Origin: Lates calcarifer
Taxonomy: Eukaryota; Chordata; Actinopteri; Centropomidae
DNA: 64,000 bases
Assembly (NCBI RefSeq): GCF_001640805.2
Contig: NC_066856.1
Coordinates: 4,867,377-4,931,376 of the forward strand
Reading direction: 5' to 3'
Below the pieces are notes generated by a model. It saw only the letters and a program-made list of their open reading frames with translations, made no database searches and had not been told where the DNA came from. Positions 12,520 through 23,520 of this stretch are shown one piece after another. Numbering within the stretch: the stretch's first letter is position 1; each line of letters opens with the position of its first letter. The position numbers were made by a program, and so were the translations under genes.

Positions 12520-12960
12520 AGAAGTCAGAGACACCAATAAAAAGTTAGAACAGTTTACCCTTATTAAAAGGTAATGCAGGCAAGGGCATGTAAGAGCTTG
12601 GCAAGGGGTAAAGTCAGTAAGTAGGCAGTGGTTGGTAACAGCCAGGAAAACAAGGCAAAAGGGAGTCCAAAAACAAGCAGGAGGTCAAAAATGACTGGGC
12701 AAAAATTTGTAGGCAGAACAGGCAGTTACAAAGAGGCTGGAACATTACAGCTAGGATGGCACAATAGTCAATCTGGCAGGGTGCATGTGGAAATTGACCA
12801 GTATACTAGAGCGCTTATGAGGAAATGGGGAAAAGTCAAGTGGGGTGAATCAGGTGACTGGAGAGGTGGGAAGTGTTGGGGTTAGTACAGGGCAGGTGGG
12901 AGAGGCAGGATCTGCGATGACAAGACAGTTTGTGAAAATGGCAAAGGCAGGGAATGAATG
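12520..12960. repeat. Possible purine-rich interspersed repeat
   Basis: The plus strand is rich in short agg/cagg/caaa blocks such as ggcaaaagggagtccaaaaa and caatctggcagggtgcatg. This texture resembles the untranslated part of a teleost retroelement that I recall only loosely. No protein motif is visible, and the open frame 12628-12885 is attributed to the low stop density of this composition. An A-rich tract follows at 12995. Confidence 0.35.
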
Positions 12961-12994
12961 AATAACTGAATGGAGTGGGACAGTTTCTGGCTTG

Positions 12995-13020
12995 AAAAAA
13001 GAAAAAAAAAAAAAAAAGAA
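12995..13020. repeat. A-rich tract
   Basis: Two A-runs split by a single G. It could be the tail of the preceding purine-rich segment if that is retroposed. Confidence 0.85.
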
Positions 13021-13254
13021 ATCAGCCTAGGAAAACATATGAGTCATAAACATTCCAAACTGTGAATTTATAGCACAAAGGATTTAAAAGACAACTTCAA
13101 AGGCTGAGTAAACTGAGCTCAGAACCCCCTACCCACACCACCCCCAAATGGCAATGTCTTCTGACTCCTCATCACTACTGTACTGTAATGGTCTGTAATG
13201 GCAGACCATTTACTGACTAAGACTTTGAAAGGGAAAGCAGAACTCTAGGTTCTT

Positions 13255-13283
13255 AGTGTGTGTGTATATATATATATATATAT
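13255..13283. repeat. Compound (TG)n(TA)n microsatellite
   Basis: A short TG run is followed by about 9 TA units. Confidence 0.95.
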
Positions 13284-14462
13284 GTATAGGCATTTTTTCC
13301 ACTGGTTTCATGATGAGAGAGAACAGCTGGAAAAGCACCTCTCTAAGGACAGATAGGAGAATAATATCCAACAGTCAGACAGAGGATTTCATTTGTGAGA
13401 AATCTGTCAGCATCACATCGGCTCTTTTGTTTCTACTGTAGTGGAGCATCTTGTCATGCTGCAGAGAGCCTCCCCATCCTGCCTGTGATTTTTATCTCCA
13501 CACCGGACTGACATCCTGCTGAGAATAAATGGACATCAAGGAGACGTGTGATAACCTCAGCGATACATCCATGCTATTTGTATTCCCAGGGACAGTCAGA
13601 CAGTCGTTCCTTGTTTTAAATTTTTCAACACGAATACACATGCCTGTTTCTGTTAACTCTTTAGCTACAAGAATGGATGCCCTTAAATGATGGAACAACT
13701 ATCACATTATTATCACATTATATCCTTTCTGTCTTTTTGGGCAAGTCCTCAATGACCATTTAAAAAGACATGACATTATAGTCGATCATGTTTCTTTCTT
13801 GTATGTTTCTGTGTATTTTACATTCCTGGGGGAAAAAAGCACTTTAAATGCACAGGCCTAATGATTAAATATGCAAGGAGTATGTTTGCTCAACTTATTT
13901 CTTCTTTTAAAAAGATATGTCAAGTTTTGTTTTAAAGCCCCAAAACTACAGTCCAGCCACACAGGGTGAATGTTAAATGTTGTCTGATTAGACCTCTTCT
14001 CAAGATTGTGTGGGTGACAGCACAGGGTTTTATTGCATCTGTAAGGGTGGAGCACTTCACACCATTCTCATTATAGCTCATAGTTTGGTGAAATCACATA
14101 ATTCCCTGCATAGTTACACTCAGCTGTAACCTGGGAAGGGGTTTAATCAGTCAGAGTAATTGTAAACACCTGTGTTTGTCTTTGTGCAAGGTTTTTAGTT
14201 GATTTTATTTTTTCTCTTAATGGTGTTAAATATTGTTCTAGTGCATTTCTTTGGCTTATGCAAAGCACTCTGAATTGCCTCTGGGTGACATAAAAATAAA
14301 CGTTGTCACAGTTTTTATTTTGGTTTTTGATCATTTCTTGCCATTCATTTTTTACCTCAAATTAATAAGCTGTACATATAATCATATCTCCATTTATGTG
14401 CCATTTATACCAGTTTTACTGCTAAACACTAGCTTTCATCAGTATTTCTTGGTTATCCTAAG
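13284..14462. other. Unassigned noncoding sequence
   Basis: No repeat family recognised. Short open frames at 13492-13698 and 13858-14055 (minus) have no domain. Confidence 0.5.

Positions 14463-14507
<45 letters not shown>
14463..14507. repeat. (CTAT)n tetranucleotide microsatellite
   Basis: About 11 perfect CTAT units (GATA type on the other strand). Confidence 0.97.
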
Positions 14508-14862
14508 AACTTTGCATTTTTTGGGTGGTATGTGAATGAGTCTTAATCAGTTCTTAGCCCTAAGTCTGATTTAGCAAAGACAACACATACAATAGTTATT
14601 TTGTCAGTAAATGGCACTCTGTGGCAATGACTTAATGACTTCTGTTGGTGCTAATGACACGATGTTACAGGTTGGACCAGTGGGTGAAAGTCATAATAGC
14701 ACCAAAAGAGAAAATCATCTTTAATTCATAAATAATTAGTGTAATGGATACTTGGAACCTAAAACTGTGGAAAAGGATATAATCCCTGTACCCCACTCCC
14801 CACTTCAGAGTCAGTTGTAGGAGTGCAGGGAACAGTAATAACATAATTTCCTCTAACTCCAT

Positions 14863-14990
14863 GTGGCTGACTGCTGCACCACTGTGAGTTTAGCTCAGTT
14901 GTTAAAGCACAAGTTGCCAGAGCAGCAGGAGACTGGACTACATGGAGGGGTGTTATTCTGGGGGTCAGACGACTGTCAGTCCAGCTACAC
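14863..14990 (+). repeat. tRNA-headed SINE fragment
   Basis: The head gtttagctcagttgttaaag contains TAGCTCAGTTG at 14891-14901. This is a good Pol III box A, as in tRNA-derived SINEs whose head reads TAGCTCAGTTGGTAGAGC. The expected box B is badly decayed (around ctgggggtcagacgac). An A-run and T-run follow at 14996-15030. It cannot be a functional tRNA, because no anticodon stem or acceptor stem can be formed. Confidence 0.55.
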
Positions 14991-15000
14991 TGCTGCAAAA

Positions 15001-16049
15001 AAAGTTTTTTTGTTGGTTTGTTTTTTTTTTTCCTATAATTCATACTGAGCTGACAGTGGCAGACTGACTTTGTTGTGCATAAAATTGCAACCTCTCAACC
15101 CATCAATGAAACCTTCAGGTGCCTGTCAAACATCAGAATTTCAAGTTTAGTATCGAATTTAAACATTTTAAGAAAAAAAAAATATATATGTTTGATTTTT
15201 ATATTCAGACACCATCAAACAGCTGAGAGGCTTTGCTAAGTGTCGAGGAATAATCACACACAAAAGAACTTTTTCACATAGAAGCTGCACACCTTACTTT
15301 CATAACAGCTTTCAGTCATAGACCTCCCTCAGTCAAGGCAAAGAGAATGAAAGAATTTGTATGTGTGTGAAGACACTGCAGTAATTAGCCCCAACTGCAA
15401 AACATCCGACACAAGTCATACTCAAGTTTATAAATGTAAAAAGGTTTAATATTCTATGCATGCAGTACATGCACAAGCCTAATAATATGACTTTAACAGA
15501 CTGTCAACAATGTGAGCATCCTCAGCTGAGAATTTGACAAGAGTATATTATCAGCTTTTGTAATGTTGTGTCAGGGTTTATGTAAAGGTTAGATTTTACA
15601 ACACATATCAACCATCGATCAGTCTGTCTAATACCATTAAAAGGGAACCCCACTGAGGGTAATGTAGGCACAAATGCAAAGATTATATTCCTAGTTCTGC
15701 TGCATCAATTTTTGAGAACTGTACTGTTCAGAAAAGAAAAAAAAAATGTTTTGCAGGGTCAAGGAGTTGCCTTCATACCCATGTAAATTAGTGAGGGCTT
15801 AAGTCCTGTCTCCCTGTATCATAGCACATCCTATGTGCTCTGTAGATATGTTGTCCTTGAGAAATATAATAACATCCAGCAGCTTTCAGGGGTGAAAAGA
15901 GGGTTTCTCCTTTGAGAGATGGAGAATGTTTATCACAATCTAAACACAAACCTTGCATAAACAAACCTCACTAAAAAGCTTTTTCACATGAAGGTTATAA
16001 CAGAGTCCTATGGCTTTTGATGGTAAGCTGGTGACACACTATTAGCCTG
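15001..16049. other. Unassigned noncoding sequence
   Basis: Nothing recognised beyond short homopolymers at 15010-15030 (T) and 15172-15190 (A then TA). Confidence 0.5.
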
Positions 16050-16700
16050 AAGCAATTTCACTGCATTGTCACATAACTGTACACGAGTGGCCCTAAAGGC
16101 CACATTTCATTAGCAGCATTCCCCCTTAGAACACTTTATCTGTGTCGTAATTGTTGTGGGATTTGGTATGGCAGGGGCAAAGGAGCACTGAAAATGAAAT
16201 TGATGTTCAAACAAGGGAGCAGCTGTCAGGAGCAGCTACCTGGGGGGCATTTCACAGAGGAGGCACGGGGAGAGCAAGACTTCTATTGATGAAAGTCTCA
16301 CTTCATTAGGCGCGACTTGGTTCTCTGCTTTAGTTCAGTTTCACTAAACTAACTAGTGACTCCTCCAGTTAGGATTAAAGAAATTATGACAGGGTTGTTG
16401 GATGCTGTGTATACATGTGGATGTTAAAGCAGGCTAAGCAGAGGAATGCGCCAGTCACGCTTCAAAAGAACACATTGTGTCCTTCACCACATATTGTGTG
16501 AAGATTACAAGCATCTAATGACCACAAAAACCCGGCAGTGCAACCTTTAAGAAGTCAGGGAATGCAGTCTGGCAGCGAAATGCTGATCACATCAATTGTG
16601 TAATCAGACTAAATTTACTGTAATGAAAGACACTCCGCACTTCACGGCTTTATTTACGCTGCATTTCTCAAACTTAGTTCCTAAAATAAATCAGCTCAGT
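16050..16700. promoter_or_regulatory. Candidate conserved noncoding/enhancer block
   Basis: Complex sequence without simple repeats or recognisable transposon. It contains homeodomain-type cores (attaattg-like, caattgtgtaatcagact near 16594) and a TTTATTTACG-type Cdx/Hox-like motif near 16650. Conservation is inferred from texture only. Confidence 0.3.
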
Positions 16701-18223
16701 GAAGTGAAGTGAAGTGGACAGGCATAAATTGGAATTCCAAGAAGATTCAAATAAATCCACATTTTTGTCATGTACTACTAAACTAATAAACTAATTAAAC
16801 AAACTGGACACAGTCAATTCAATTAAAAAAATCTTCACTAGTCCCTTCAGGGGCAATTTGTGGTAAGCTGATTTGAAGACATAAAAATGTGCCAAAATTT
16901 TATTCACACACATACAGGCAATTTGAAAATCTAATATAAAAATGTCAAGTTATGGGGGGTTGATAGACACAAGACTTAATGGCAGTGATCCATATCTGGC
17001 AACATTGTGAAGGGACTACATGTGCAAGTGTATTTATGAATTTGGGTAAAATGGCCCTCAAAACTACCAAAGCCTTTCAGAATAAAACCAAACTTGACAT
17101 AAAACAAACTTGTTTCGAGCAGATCATAAATACAATATTTTTATTTCTGCATATTTTAAGTATTTTAAATTGTCCCTTACAGTTTAAGACTAAATAAGAC
17201 ACGTGCAATATATAACCCCCGTGTACTTCAACAACCAGTTCCAACAACTCTGATAAAGGCCAAGAGATATGGCTGAAAGGTCTGGAAAATGTCTGGTCAG
17301 AGGAGCTTGTGCTATAAATCTTTGTCAACTACTATTTCCATGGTCAATAATGAGCCTTCAAATCCCTCTGTTTATTTTACCTACAGGCAATCCAAAACAC
17401 AGACCTAATGGCATCCGCTTAAAGAAGTCAGAAAGGACGTGTTTGGGGTCATTAATCATCTCATATGCCTTGTAGGGACCTGTTAAGTATTAACCTCTTT
17501 TTCCAACTAAATAAATACATTTAAAACTGAGTTTGAAAACACCATCCAATCAATTCTTCATTTTTGACAAAGGGATGTAAACCTACAAACAAATCAAAAC
17601 ATTACCATACTTTATTTAAAAGAGATAAAAGTGTATATCTTATTATCTATGTAGACTGTGCAGAAGCTGCTGAGCAGAGCCTTCTTCATGACTGAATTGT
17701 ATTTTTAGTCATTCTCAGTCTGTCATCAAACAGTTTGCCAAGAATTTCTTAACAACCTCTGCAACATGCCATGGGTAAGTGCTGAATGTAGTTTGGTAAA
17801 TCCTCATTTCTTTAGACATATTATTGATCTGACTGAGTGAGACATAGTGAAATATTTCTCATAAATTAAACATACAGTTGGTTTTCTTAGTGTTATTTGG
17901 CAAAACAAATTGGCTGTATATAAATAGCTTTTCTAGGAGAGAGAGCTGGCTAGTGAGACATGTGACAGAGGCAGAAATTACCAAAACAGAATTTACTGAA
18001 ATATGTCTGACCATCAAATCTCACTGGGTGAAACACCCTCTGGTTTCAACACAGTCCTCATCATTTCATTTCCCACCCTGCCACTTCCCTCTTCCTCCCC
18101 CTCCATCCTCAATGACTGGCTGTCTGTTAGGACTGACTTATGAATCCAGCTTAACTCTACAGTAAATGTCCTGCTGATAGTTTTGCCGTAATATCGCAAT
18201 CTGTCTTGCCAGTCACAATGGGC
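16701..18223. other. Unassigned noncoding sequence
   Basis: A small (AGTGA)3 run occurs near 16698-16715. Around 16820-16930 the plus strand carries phrases like cacacacatacaggcaattt, reminiscent of the family at 6690 but too short to assign. Open frames at 16979-17475 are unsupported. Confidence 0.45.
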
Positions 18224-18260
18224 ACTTTTGGAAGACAAGTGACTTTTGGAAGACAATGTG
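18224..18260. repeat. 18-bp tandem duplication
   Basis: ACTTTTGGAAGACAAGTG (18224-18241) is followed at once by a second copy (18242 onward) that diverges in its last four bases. Confidence 0.85.
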
Positions 18261-18489
18261 AAGAAGGCCCAGAGGAGCACGGGTGCCAGGCAGGTGAAAG
18301 ATGACAGGCAGCATGTCTCTTTCATCTGGACGAACAGCTCGGCTCGCCTTGCTGAGCTGAACAGCAGGTACAGACACAGTGGCACTTCACCTAAATTAAT
18401 AGCTGACCTGCGCACCATGTTGCACAGTGAAGAGTTATGGCCGGAGTGCCGCAGCAGGACAGGCAGCAAACATGGCTAACAACAGGGCA

Positions 18490-18640
18490 GTGGGATGTTT
18501 GATGAGGGGAATCAAAGCAGAGGCCAGGAGGTTAAGATGGATGGATTAGCTTTGTTATCAGAAAGGCCACGGAGGCGCTGCACCGGCCATCCTCACTGGC
18601 TTATCATCACATCCAACTGGCTAATCCAATTTCTGGCCTT
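18490..18640. promoter_or_regulatory. Candidate enhancer with opposed Otx/bicoid-type sites
   Basis: A GGATTA core at 18543-18548 and a TAATCC core at 18622-18627 face each other, about 73 bp apart. They flank GC-richer sequence (ggaggcgctgcaccggccat) and GATA-type cores (ttatca at 18555 and 18601). The texture is unlike the repeats around it. No alignment could be made. Confidence 0.35.
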
Positions 18641-19632
18641 CCTTTCTGTTTCCCTCCTTCATGTTCAGTGGTGTTCCTAAATTTGTAGGAGCTGACTGAG
18701 GTGTCAAGTTTAAGGATTTTGCAGCTCACCTCTAACAGAATTTTATCTAGTTGTGATACATGTACATTATATTTGACCAGTTTATTTAACTCGTAGATAT
18801 GCAGGTCATTGGGACTTAGACTCTCCCATAAGTGGGCCAAAAAATTGCTCAAAACCAGGTTGCTGCAGTAACGACTCATGGCATGCGCCTAACCATGTGT
18901 GCTAACCCTGTGCCTCATAACATATTTATTAAGCCTGAAGTGTGGAACCTCTGTCTCCAATTAGAATCCACATTTGTCCTTGCCATTTTTTAGACTGTAA
19001 TCTTTTCTCTCAATGCAGATCTTATATGGTGCATCAGAAATATTTCTTGGACGCTTCCTAGGTTGCTCAGCCATACTAGTTGCTGTAGCCTACTCCATCA
19101 CCATCGCAAACTAATCACTGCAACATAAAATGCTTCGGAAACCAGTGTGGGACTGTCACCAGAGACAATTTAGTAATATATAAATGTGATTTCTAGGGGA
19201 AAAGGTTGTATGAAAAACAAGATTTTCTAAAAGTACATAAAATATGCTATGACAAGTCTTCCTGTCGTAAAAATATTGGAAACAGACTAAAAAGATCACC
19301 CACCCATGATACATCCATGAGTTAACTTATAATGAAAGTATTTGTATTGGAACATGTTTAAAAGTAAATGTTTTTTGGACAGTGTTTATTAATCTCCCCC
19401 ACCCTGCAACTAGATTAATGCATTTTTGATTAGCAGTGCTCAATCTTTCCAAACTTTGCCTCATTTTTTTCCCCTTCTCTCAGTATATCAGAAGGATCTG
19501 CACACATTTATTCCATTTCATTTGCTCTCAAAAGAGCTTTTAAAAGCATATTTGGGATTTTCCATAGACATGAAAAGAACAATGTAGAATGTTTCAAATC
19601 CCTGAGAGGATAATTAATTTCGAAGAACTGAG
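18641..19632. other. Unassigned noncoding sequence
   Basis: No gene or repeat family recognised. The minus-strand open frame at 18607-18879 has no domain. Confidence 0.5.
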
Positions 19633-19650
19633 TTTTTTTTTTTTTTTTTT
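19633..19650. repeat. Poly-T tract
   Basis: Run of 18 T. Confidence 0.9.
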
Positions 19651-19854
19651 AATCGAGCCAGGTTAGTCATGCGAGCATGAAATCGATATGACGTGTAAAT
19701 CAAAAATAAATTAGGTTTTCTTTTGTTCTCTATGAACAATGATTTCAAATTAATTGTGGGGTAGACTCCATGCTTTAAAGTAATGGTCCAGCTCAGATCC
19801 AGGACTGCTTTACATAATGCATATAGCACAGGCTGGATTTAAAACAATTTACTT

Positions 19855-20100
19855 CTGGGGTTAACCAGGCTAATGACATATTCATTTTCTGCAAGGGGAA
19901 GCTATACAGTGCGTAGAAGTAAATGAGCTTTTCATTGTCCGCTGGCACCCACAGACAACTCTAAGCTCTGTCTTGATACAACAAAGGCTGCAAGGGCTGA
20001 GATTTAAATGATAATGGGATTGATCCCTCATCTTTGAAACGATGGTGTGAAGGTCTAATTAATTGCTAGTGCCATCTGGTCGATGCTTTTTGAAGGGCAT
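19855..20100. promoter_or_regulatory. Candidate enhancer block with a CTCF-like site
   Basis: Complex sequence with the homeodomain core TCTAATTAATTGC (20054-20066). It is followed at once by TAGTGCCATCTGGTCG (20067-20082), whose reverse complement CGACCAGATGGCACTA closely resembles the CTCF core. It lies between a poly-T tract and an (ATT)n repeat. Function is inferred from motifs only. Confidence 0.35.
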
Positions 20101-20160
20101 GACGAAAAAAACACAAATCTGGTCATGAAGACTTCTTGACTTTAAAACAAATTTTTCCTT

Positions 20161-20176
20161 TTATTATTATTATTAT
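20161..20176. repeat. (TTA)n microsatellite
   Basis: Five trinucleotide units followed by a T-run. Confidence 0.9.
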
Positions 20177-20179
20177 TTT

Positions 20180-22139
20180 TAGGGATATTTACTCTGGTGC
20201 AGCCCTGAAACTGACTTCAGAATTTTCTTTTGATCTTAATAAGAGTCAGAATTCACTCTCCTCTTACCCTCTTGCTGAGGAAGGCAGAGTCAGTGATAGT
20301 GGACTATCTAGTGCAGGCAGACAACCCAACCTGGTGATGTCAGTCATGGGTTTCTGAAGGCGTGTTGTAAGCCTGGATGGCTCACCACCATCTTTGTCTG
20401 TTACTGGAATTAGAAAATTGGTGGTCACACATTTCTGTCTTTGGTGGGATATTCTCAAAATATCAAAGAAACGTTTGATAAAGTGAAACTTGTGCCTTAA
20501 CACCTGATGGCTGTCATTACAACAGCCAGGAGCAGCAAGGAATTAAATGACATCAGTAGCCTTGATAATCACCCCACAGAGAACTTGGACAAGAACTTAC
20601 TCAACCTCTACCCACAATCTATATTTATAATACATAAATACATAAATATGGATGAAACAGTAGGAAACTGGCTGATGTGGAAATAAGAATGAAATGAACT
20701 TGAGTAGAAAAGAAGGTTTGTTGCTGGCAGATAAGTTCATCACAGAAATCACATGGTATGGATTCTTAACTGACTCAAGAGACACCATGAAATCTCTTAA
20801 ATGATAGTAACATAGTGTTTTTAAACAGTATGAAGTTTCATAAATAGCTTTTACTATGAGTGGAAGTAACTTTTATCTTTCACTCAAAGTATGTCCAATA
20901 TCTCATTTTAGCAGTTTGATAAATACAGTACAGGCCCTGATCCCAGTGACACTGAAGCATCTTGCTGTTGCTAAGCAATGGATCATGGCTGTCAGTCACC
21001 TTAAGGCTGGTAAGCAAAGCAGCCTAAAGGTTGGGTCATGCTTCTGCGGGCTGCATCTAGGCAAATGTGGCTGTTTCTTTTATACCTGTATGGATTGGAC
21101 AGCTTTTTCTTTTAAGTTACAAAAAGAGCTGGATGAACCAGTCAGTTTGCTTGACACTCAAGTACAAACTGCTGCATTGCTGAGATATAGGGGAGTGTGT
21201 GTCAGCTTCTCCACAAGCCTCTAGAACCCACAGTCACCCTTATGGGCCCTCTCTGAGTAGATCCCCAGAGATGCTTCCAGATCTTTTTAGTTGTTATAGC
21301 AGTATAGCAGCATAACAACAGACAGATAAAACTAAAGCTTATCTGAAAAATCCAAGAATCCAACGAATGCATCTCCAGGTGGTCTATGAAATCAAACAGC
21401 TCCAGCTGGTTTGCAACAAGAACCATCCTTTCCACCATTTTTGTTGTTGATAAATTCACAAGTTATTCTCTACATTCTCTCAATTGGACAGAAGAGAAAT
21501 GCTGTGTAGAACAATTATTTGTTTACGTTTAACTTTTTCAACTTTTTTTGCACTTCAGTATGTTTGAAACACAGTACGTTGTAATACATCCTGTCTGACT
21601 ATGTCTAAAACAAAGGTGTATATACTATATACCTCTCTCAAAGAGCTGTTTGGCTTTTGTGCATCTTTGTAGTCTTATCACAGCGAATCGTACAAATGGG
21701 GTTATACAGTGCATACAGACAGTGTATTCTTGATGGCATTTATGTTATAGTAGTCGGTTGTACACAAAAAAGTGACAGAAATAGCTGTATACAAAATGAA
21801 AGAGTGTCAAAGTTCAAACCCTGCCTTTTCACACATTCACACCAGGCTAAAATACATGAAATGGGTGGTAATGTTATATTGCTGATTTTATTAAGCTCTA
21901 ACAATTGACTGAAATTGCTGCTCCAATACCAAGCATCTGACAAGCATCTGGCTTGAACCATACAGATCCCTTCAGAATGCTGCTTTAAGAAGACAGGGCA
22001 TGCAGGGCAGATAAAATACAAAGCACTTGAAATGCAAAGGCAGTATACAAAAGGCTTCTAACCTGTTGAATTTCATTGGGGAAACACAAAATTCTAAAAA
22101 TGCATATTGCATATAGTTACCTCTGCCTAAGGTAATTCT
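20180..22139. other. Unassigned noncoding sequence
   Basis: Open frames at 20136-20357 and 20264-20503 overlap on opposite strands, and one at 20856-21224 (122 codons) has no domain. At 21395-21420 the plus strand reads cagctccagctggtttgcaa, faintly like the LQLVQN start of an L2-like LINE 3-prime region, but nothing after it matches. Confidence 0.4.
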
Positions 22140-22300
22140 GCATTGGCTGCACCTTTCTGCCATGGTGGTGGCAGCTTGATTCAGCGACTTGCTCAAGGAC
22201 ACTCTAGCAGGGCTCTCCTTGCCCACACATAAAATTGTGTGCCTCTGGTTGATAGACATTCTACCCACTCAGTCCAGCAGCCTGTTGCCCCACAGAGGTC
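22140..22300 (-). repeat. SINE-like repeat fragment, minus strand
   Basis: Read on the minus strand: gctggactgagtgggtagaa (tRNA-like head with box A character), then gtgtccttgagcaagtcgct, the core shared by several teleost SINE-like repeats. The same core type occurs at 34636-34830 and 39525-39600. The 3-prime tail is not recognisable. Part of the open frame 22189-22434 runs across it. Confidence 0.6.
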
Positions 22301-22499
22301 CAACCTTGAGCTTCACATTTGTTTTAGTTATTCCTACTAATGAGGACCACAGGCTTCAGAAGCTGGAAGATGGAAGGATGAAAGACGTGCGTGAGGAGGG
22401 AGTTAAGACTGAGATAGATTATAAATGCCTCTGATGAAAAAATAAAACATCAAGCCTCTTGCCTTATTTTTTTCCCTCCAAACTTTTATTCTTCAAAGT

Positions 22500-22904
22500 T
22501 CAAAGGTGTCATTGCGGAGATGTCTTAATGCCACCAGCATGGCATCAGAGAGAGAATGCAGCGAGCTCTGTGTGCATGGCAGTGTTTTTCCCTGGAAAGT
22601 TTATCTGTCCACTCCCATGGCTCCCTCTGATTCTTGTTGCCACATCCAATTTAGGCTCTGTCAAGGAAGACTGCAGGGGCGGCATAATCACTCCGAGCTC
22701 CATGCTATGCGATCTGACACAGGAACTGCCCAAGACGTTTACCCTCACCAGTGTGGCCCACACACACGCAAACACATTAACACAGCAGAAATGTTTTTTT
22801 GGGGGGGGAGTAAAGGCAGCTTTTTTGCCAGCACAGATTATTCTGTTGTTACACTGATCAGGGGTCAGAATGTTATACCTGTACGACTGTATGTCCTGAA
22901 GGAC
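22500..22904. other. Unassigned, GC-richer sequence with overlapping open frames
   Basis: Three frames of 120-143 codons (22459-22857 plus, 22506-22937 plus, 22545-22907 minus) overlap on both strands. At most one could be real and none shows a domain, signal peptide or family motif, so I call none. The richer composition and lack of repeats would also fit regulatory DNA. A T7G8 junction lies at 22794-22808. Confidence 0.4.
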
Positions 22905-23520
22905 CATAGTCTTCCTCTAGCACCACGGAGACGTTGACATTAGTAACTTTGAGTGAAATACATCACAAACTATTGGAGGGACTGATGGTTCAGACATTCA
23001 TGTTCCCCTCAGGATGAATCTTATCACTTTTATGCAATGTATTCATCATATGCGTTTGATATTGAGATTGATGACCTTCTGCCTTTTATTTAGTGCCATC
23101 ATCAGGTCAACATTTTAATGACCAAATACCTGCAAAATTGATGACATTCCCACAGGGACATTGCTTAGCATAAAGCTCTACTGGGACACAGGCTCTCCAC
23201 TGCTACTAATGCAATGATAAACATTTATTGTTGTTGAAAATGAATCACAGCATTTATACTGGGGCACGTGTCCCAGCAAAAGGGGTCTCGCAACGCTGAT
23301 GCATTCCCATCAGCTTTTGCTGCACTCTGTTTTTAATGCACATTAGCGAGTGTTGGCATGCTAAAATTGTGAACTTGGTAAACATTACACCTGCTAAACA
23401 TCAGCATTGTCACTGTGAGCATCTTAGCATCCTGATTTTACCATTTAGCTCAACATAAAGCTAATTACAGCATCACAAGGCCATTAGCGTGGCCTTATGC
23501 ACTTTTTGTTTAACACTGGA
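22905..23520 (+). repeat. Percomorph-type interspersed repeat, split by an insertion
   Basis: In order along the plus strand: gacattcatgttcccctcag, a gccatcatcaggtcaacatt block, gaccaaatacctgcaaaatt, then after an interruption cacattagcgagtgttggca, ggtaaacattacacctgcta and catcagcattgtcactgtga, ending with an accatttagctc block. I recall this block order from a repeat abundant in percomorph genomes. The body breaks at about 23152 and resumes at about 23297. The fragment at 3836-3960 is a second copy. Confidence 0.75.
23153..23296. mobile_element. Small nested insertion (about 144 bp) with probable target-site duplication
   Basis: The host repeat reads TGATGACATTCCCA (23139-23152) before and TGATGCATTCCCA (23297-23309) after the insert. 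This fits a 13-14-bp target-site duplication in which one copy has lost a base. Inside is a perfect 9-bp inverted repeat, CTGGGACAC (23181-23189) and GTGTCCCAG (23268-23276), the latter within the near-palindrome ctggggcacgtgtcccag. No family is recognised. The inverted repeat is internal, not at the ends, so a SINE or a MITE are both possible. Confidence 0.5.

Noticed and set aside
14891..14990. Possible tRNA gene
   Set aside because: Only box A is credible. No acceptor or anticodon stem can be formed, and the context is that of a SINE head.
18014..18469. Longest open frame (151 codons, minus strand)
   Set aside because: No domain, signal peptide or low-complexity pattern typical of a family; it spans the 18-bp tandem and overlaps a plus-strand frame (18246-18479). 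Its length is compatible with chance in a window of this size.
21395..21425. Possible L2-like LQLVQN start
   Set aside because: Only five or six residues agree and no downstream block follows.
22506..22937. 143-codon plus-strand frame with overlapping 132- and 120-codon frames
   Set aside because: Three mutually exclusive frames on both strands cover the same bases, one running into the repeat at 22905. No splice context or domain supports any.
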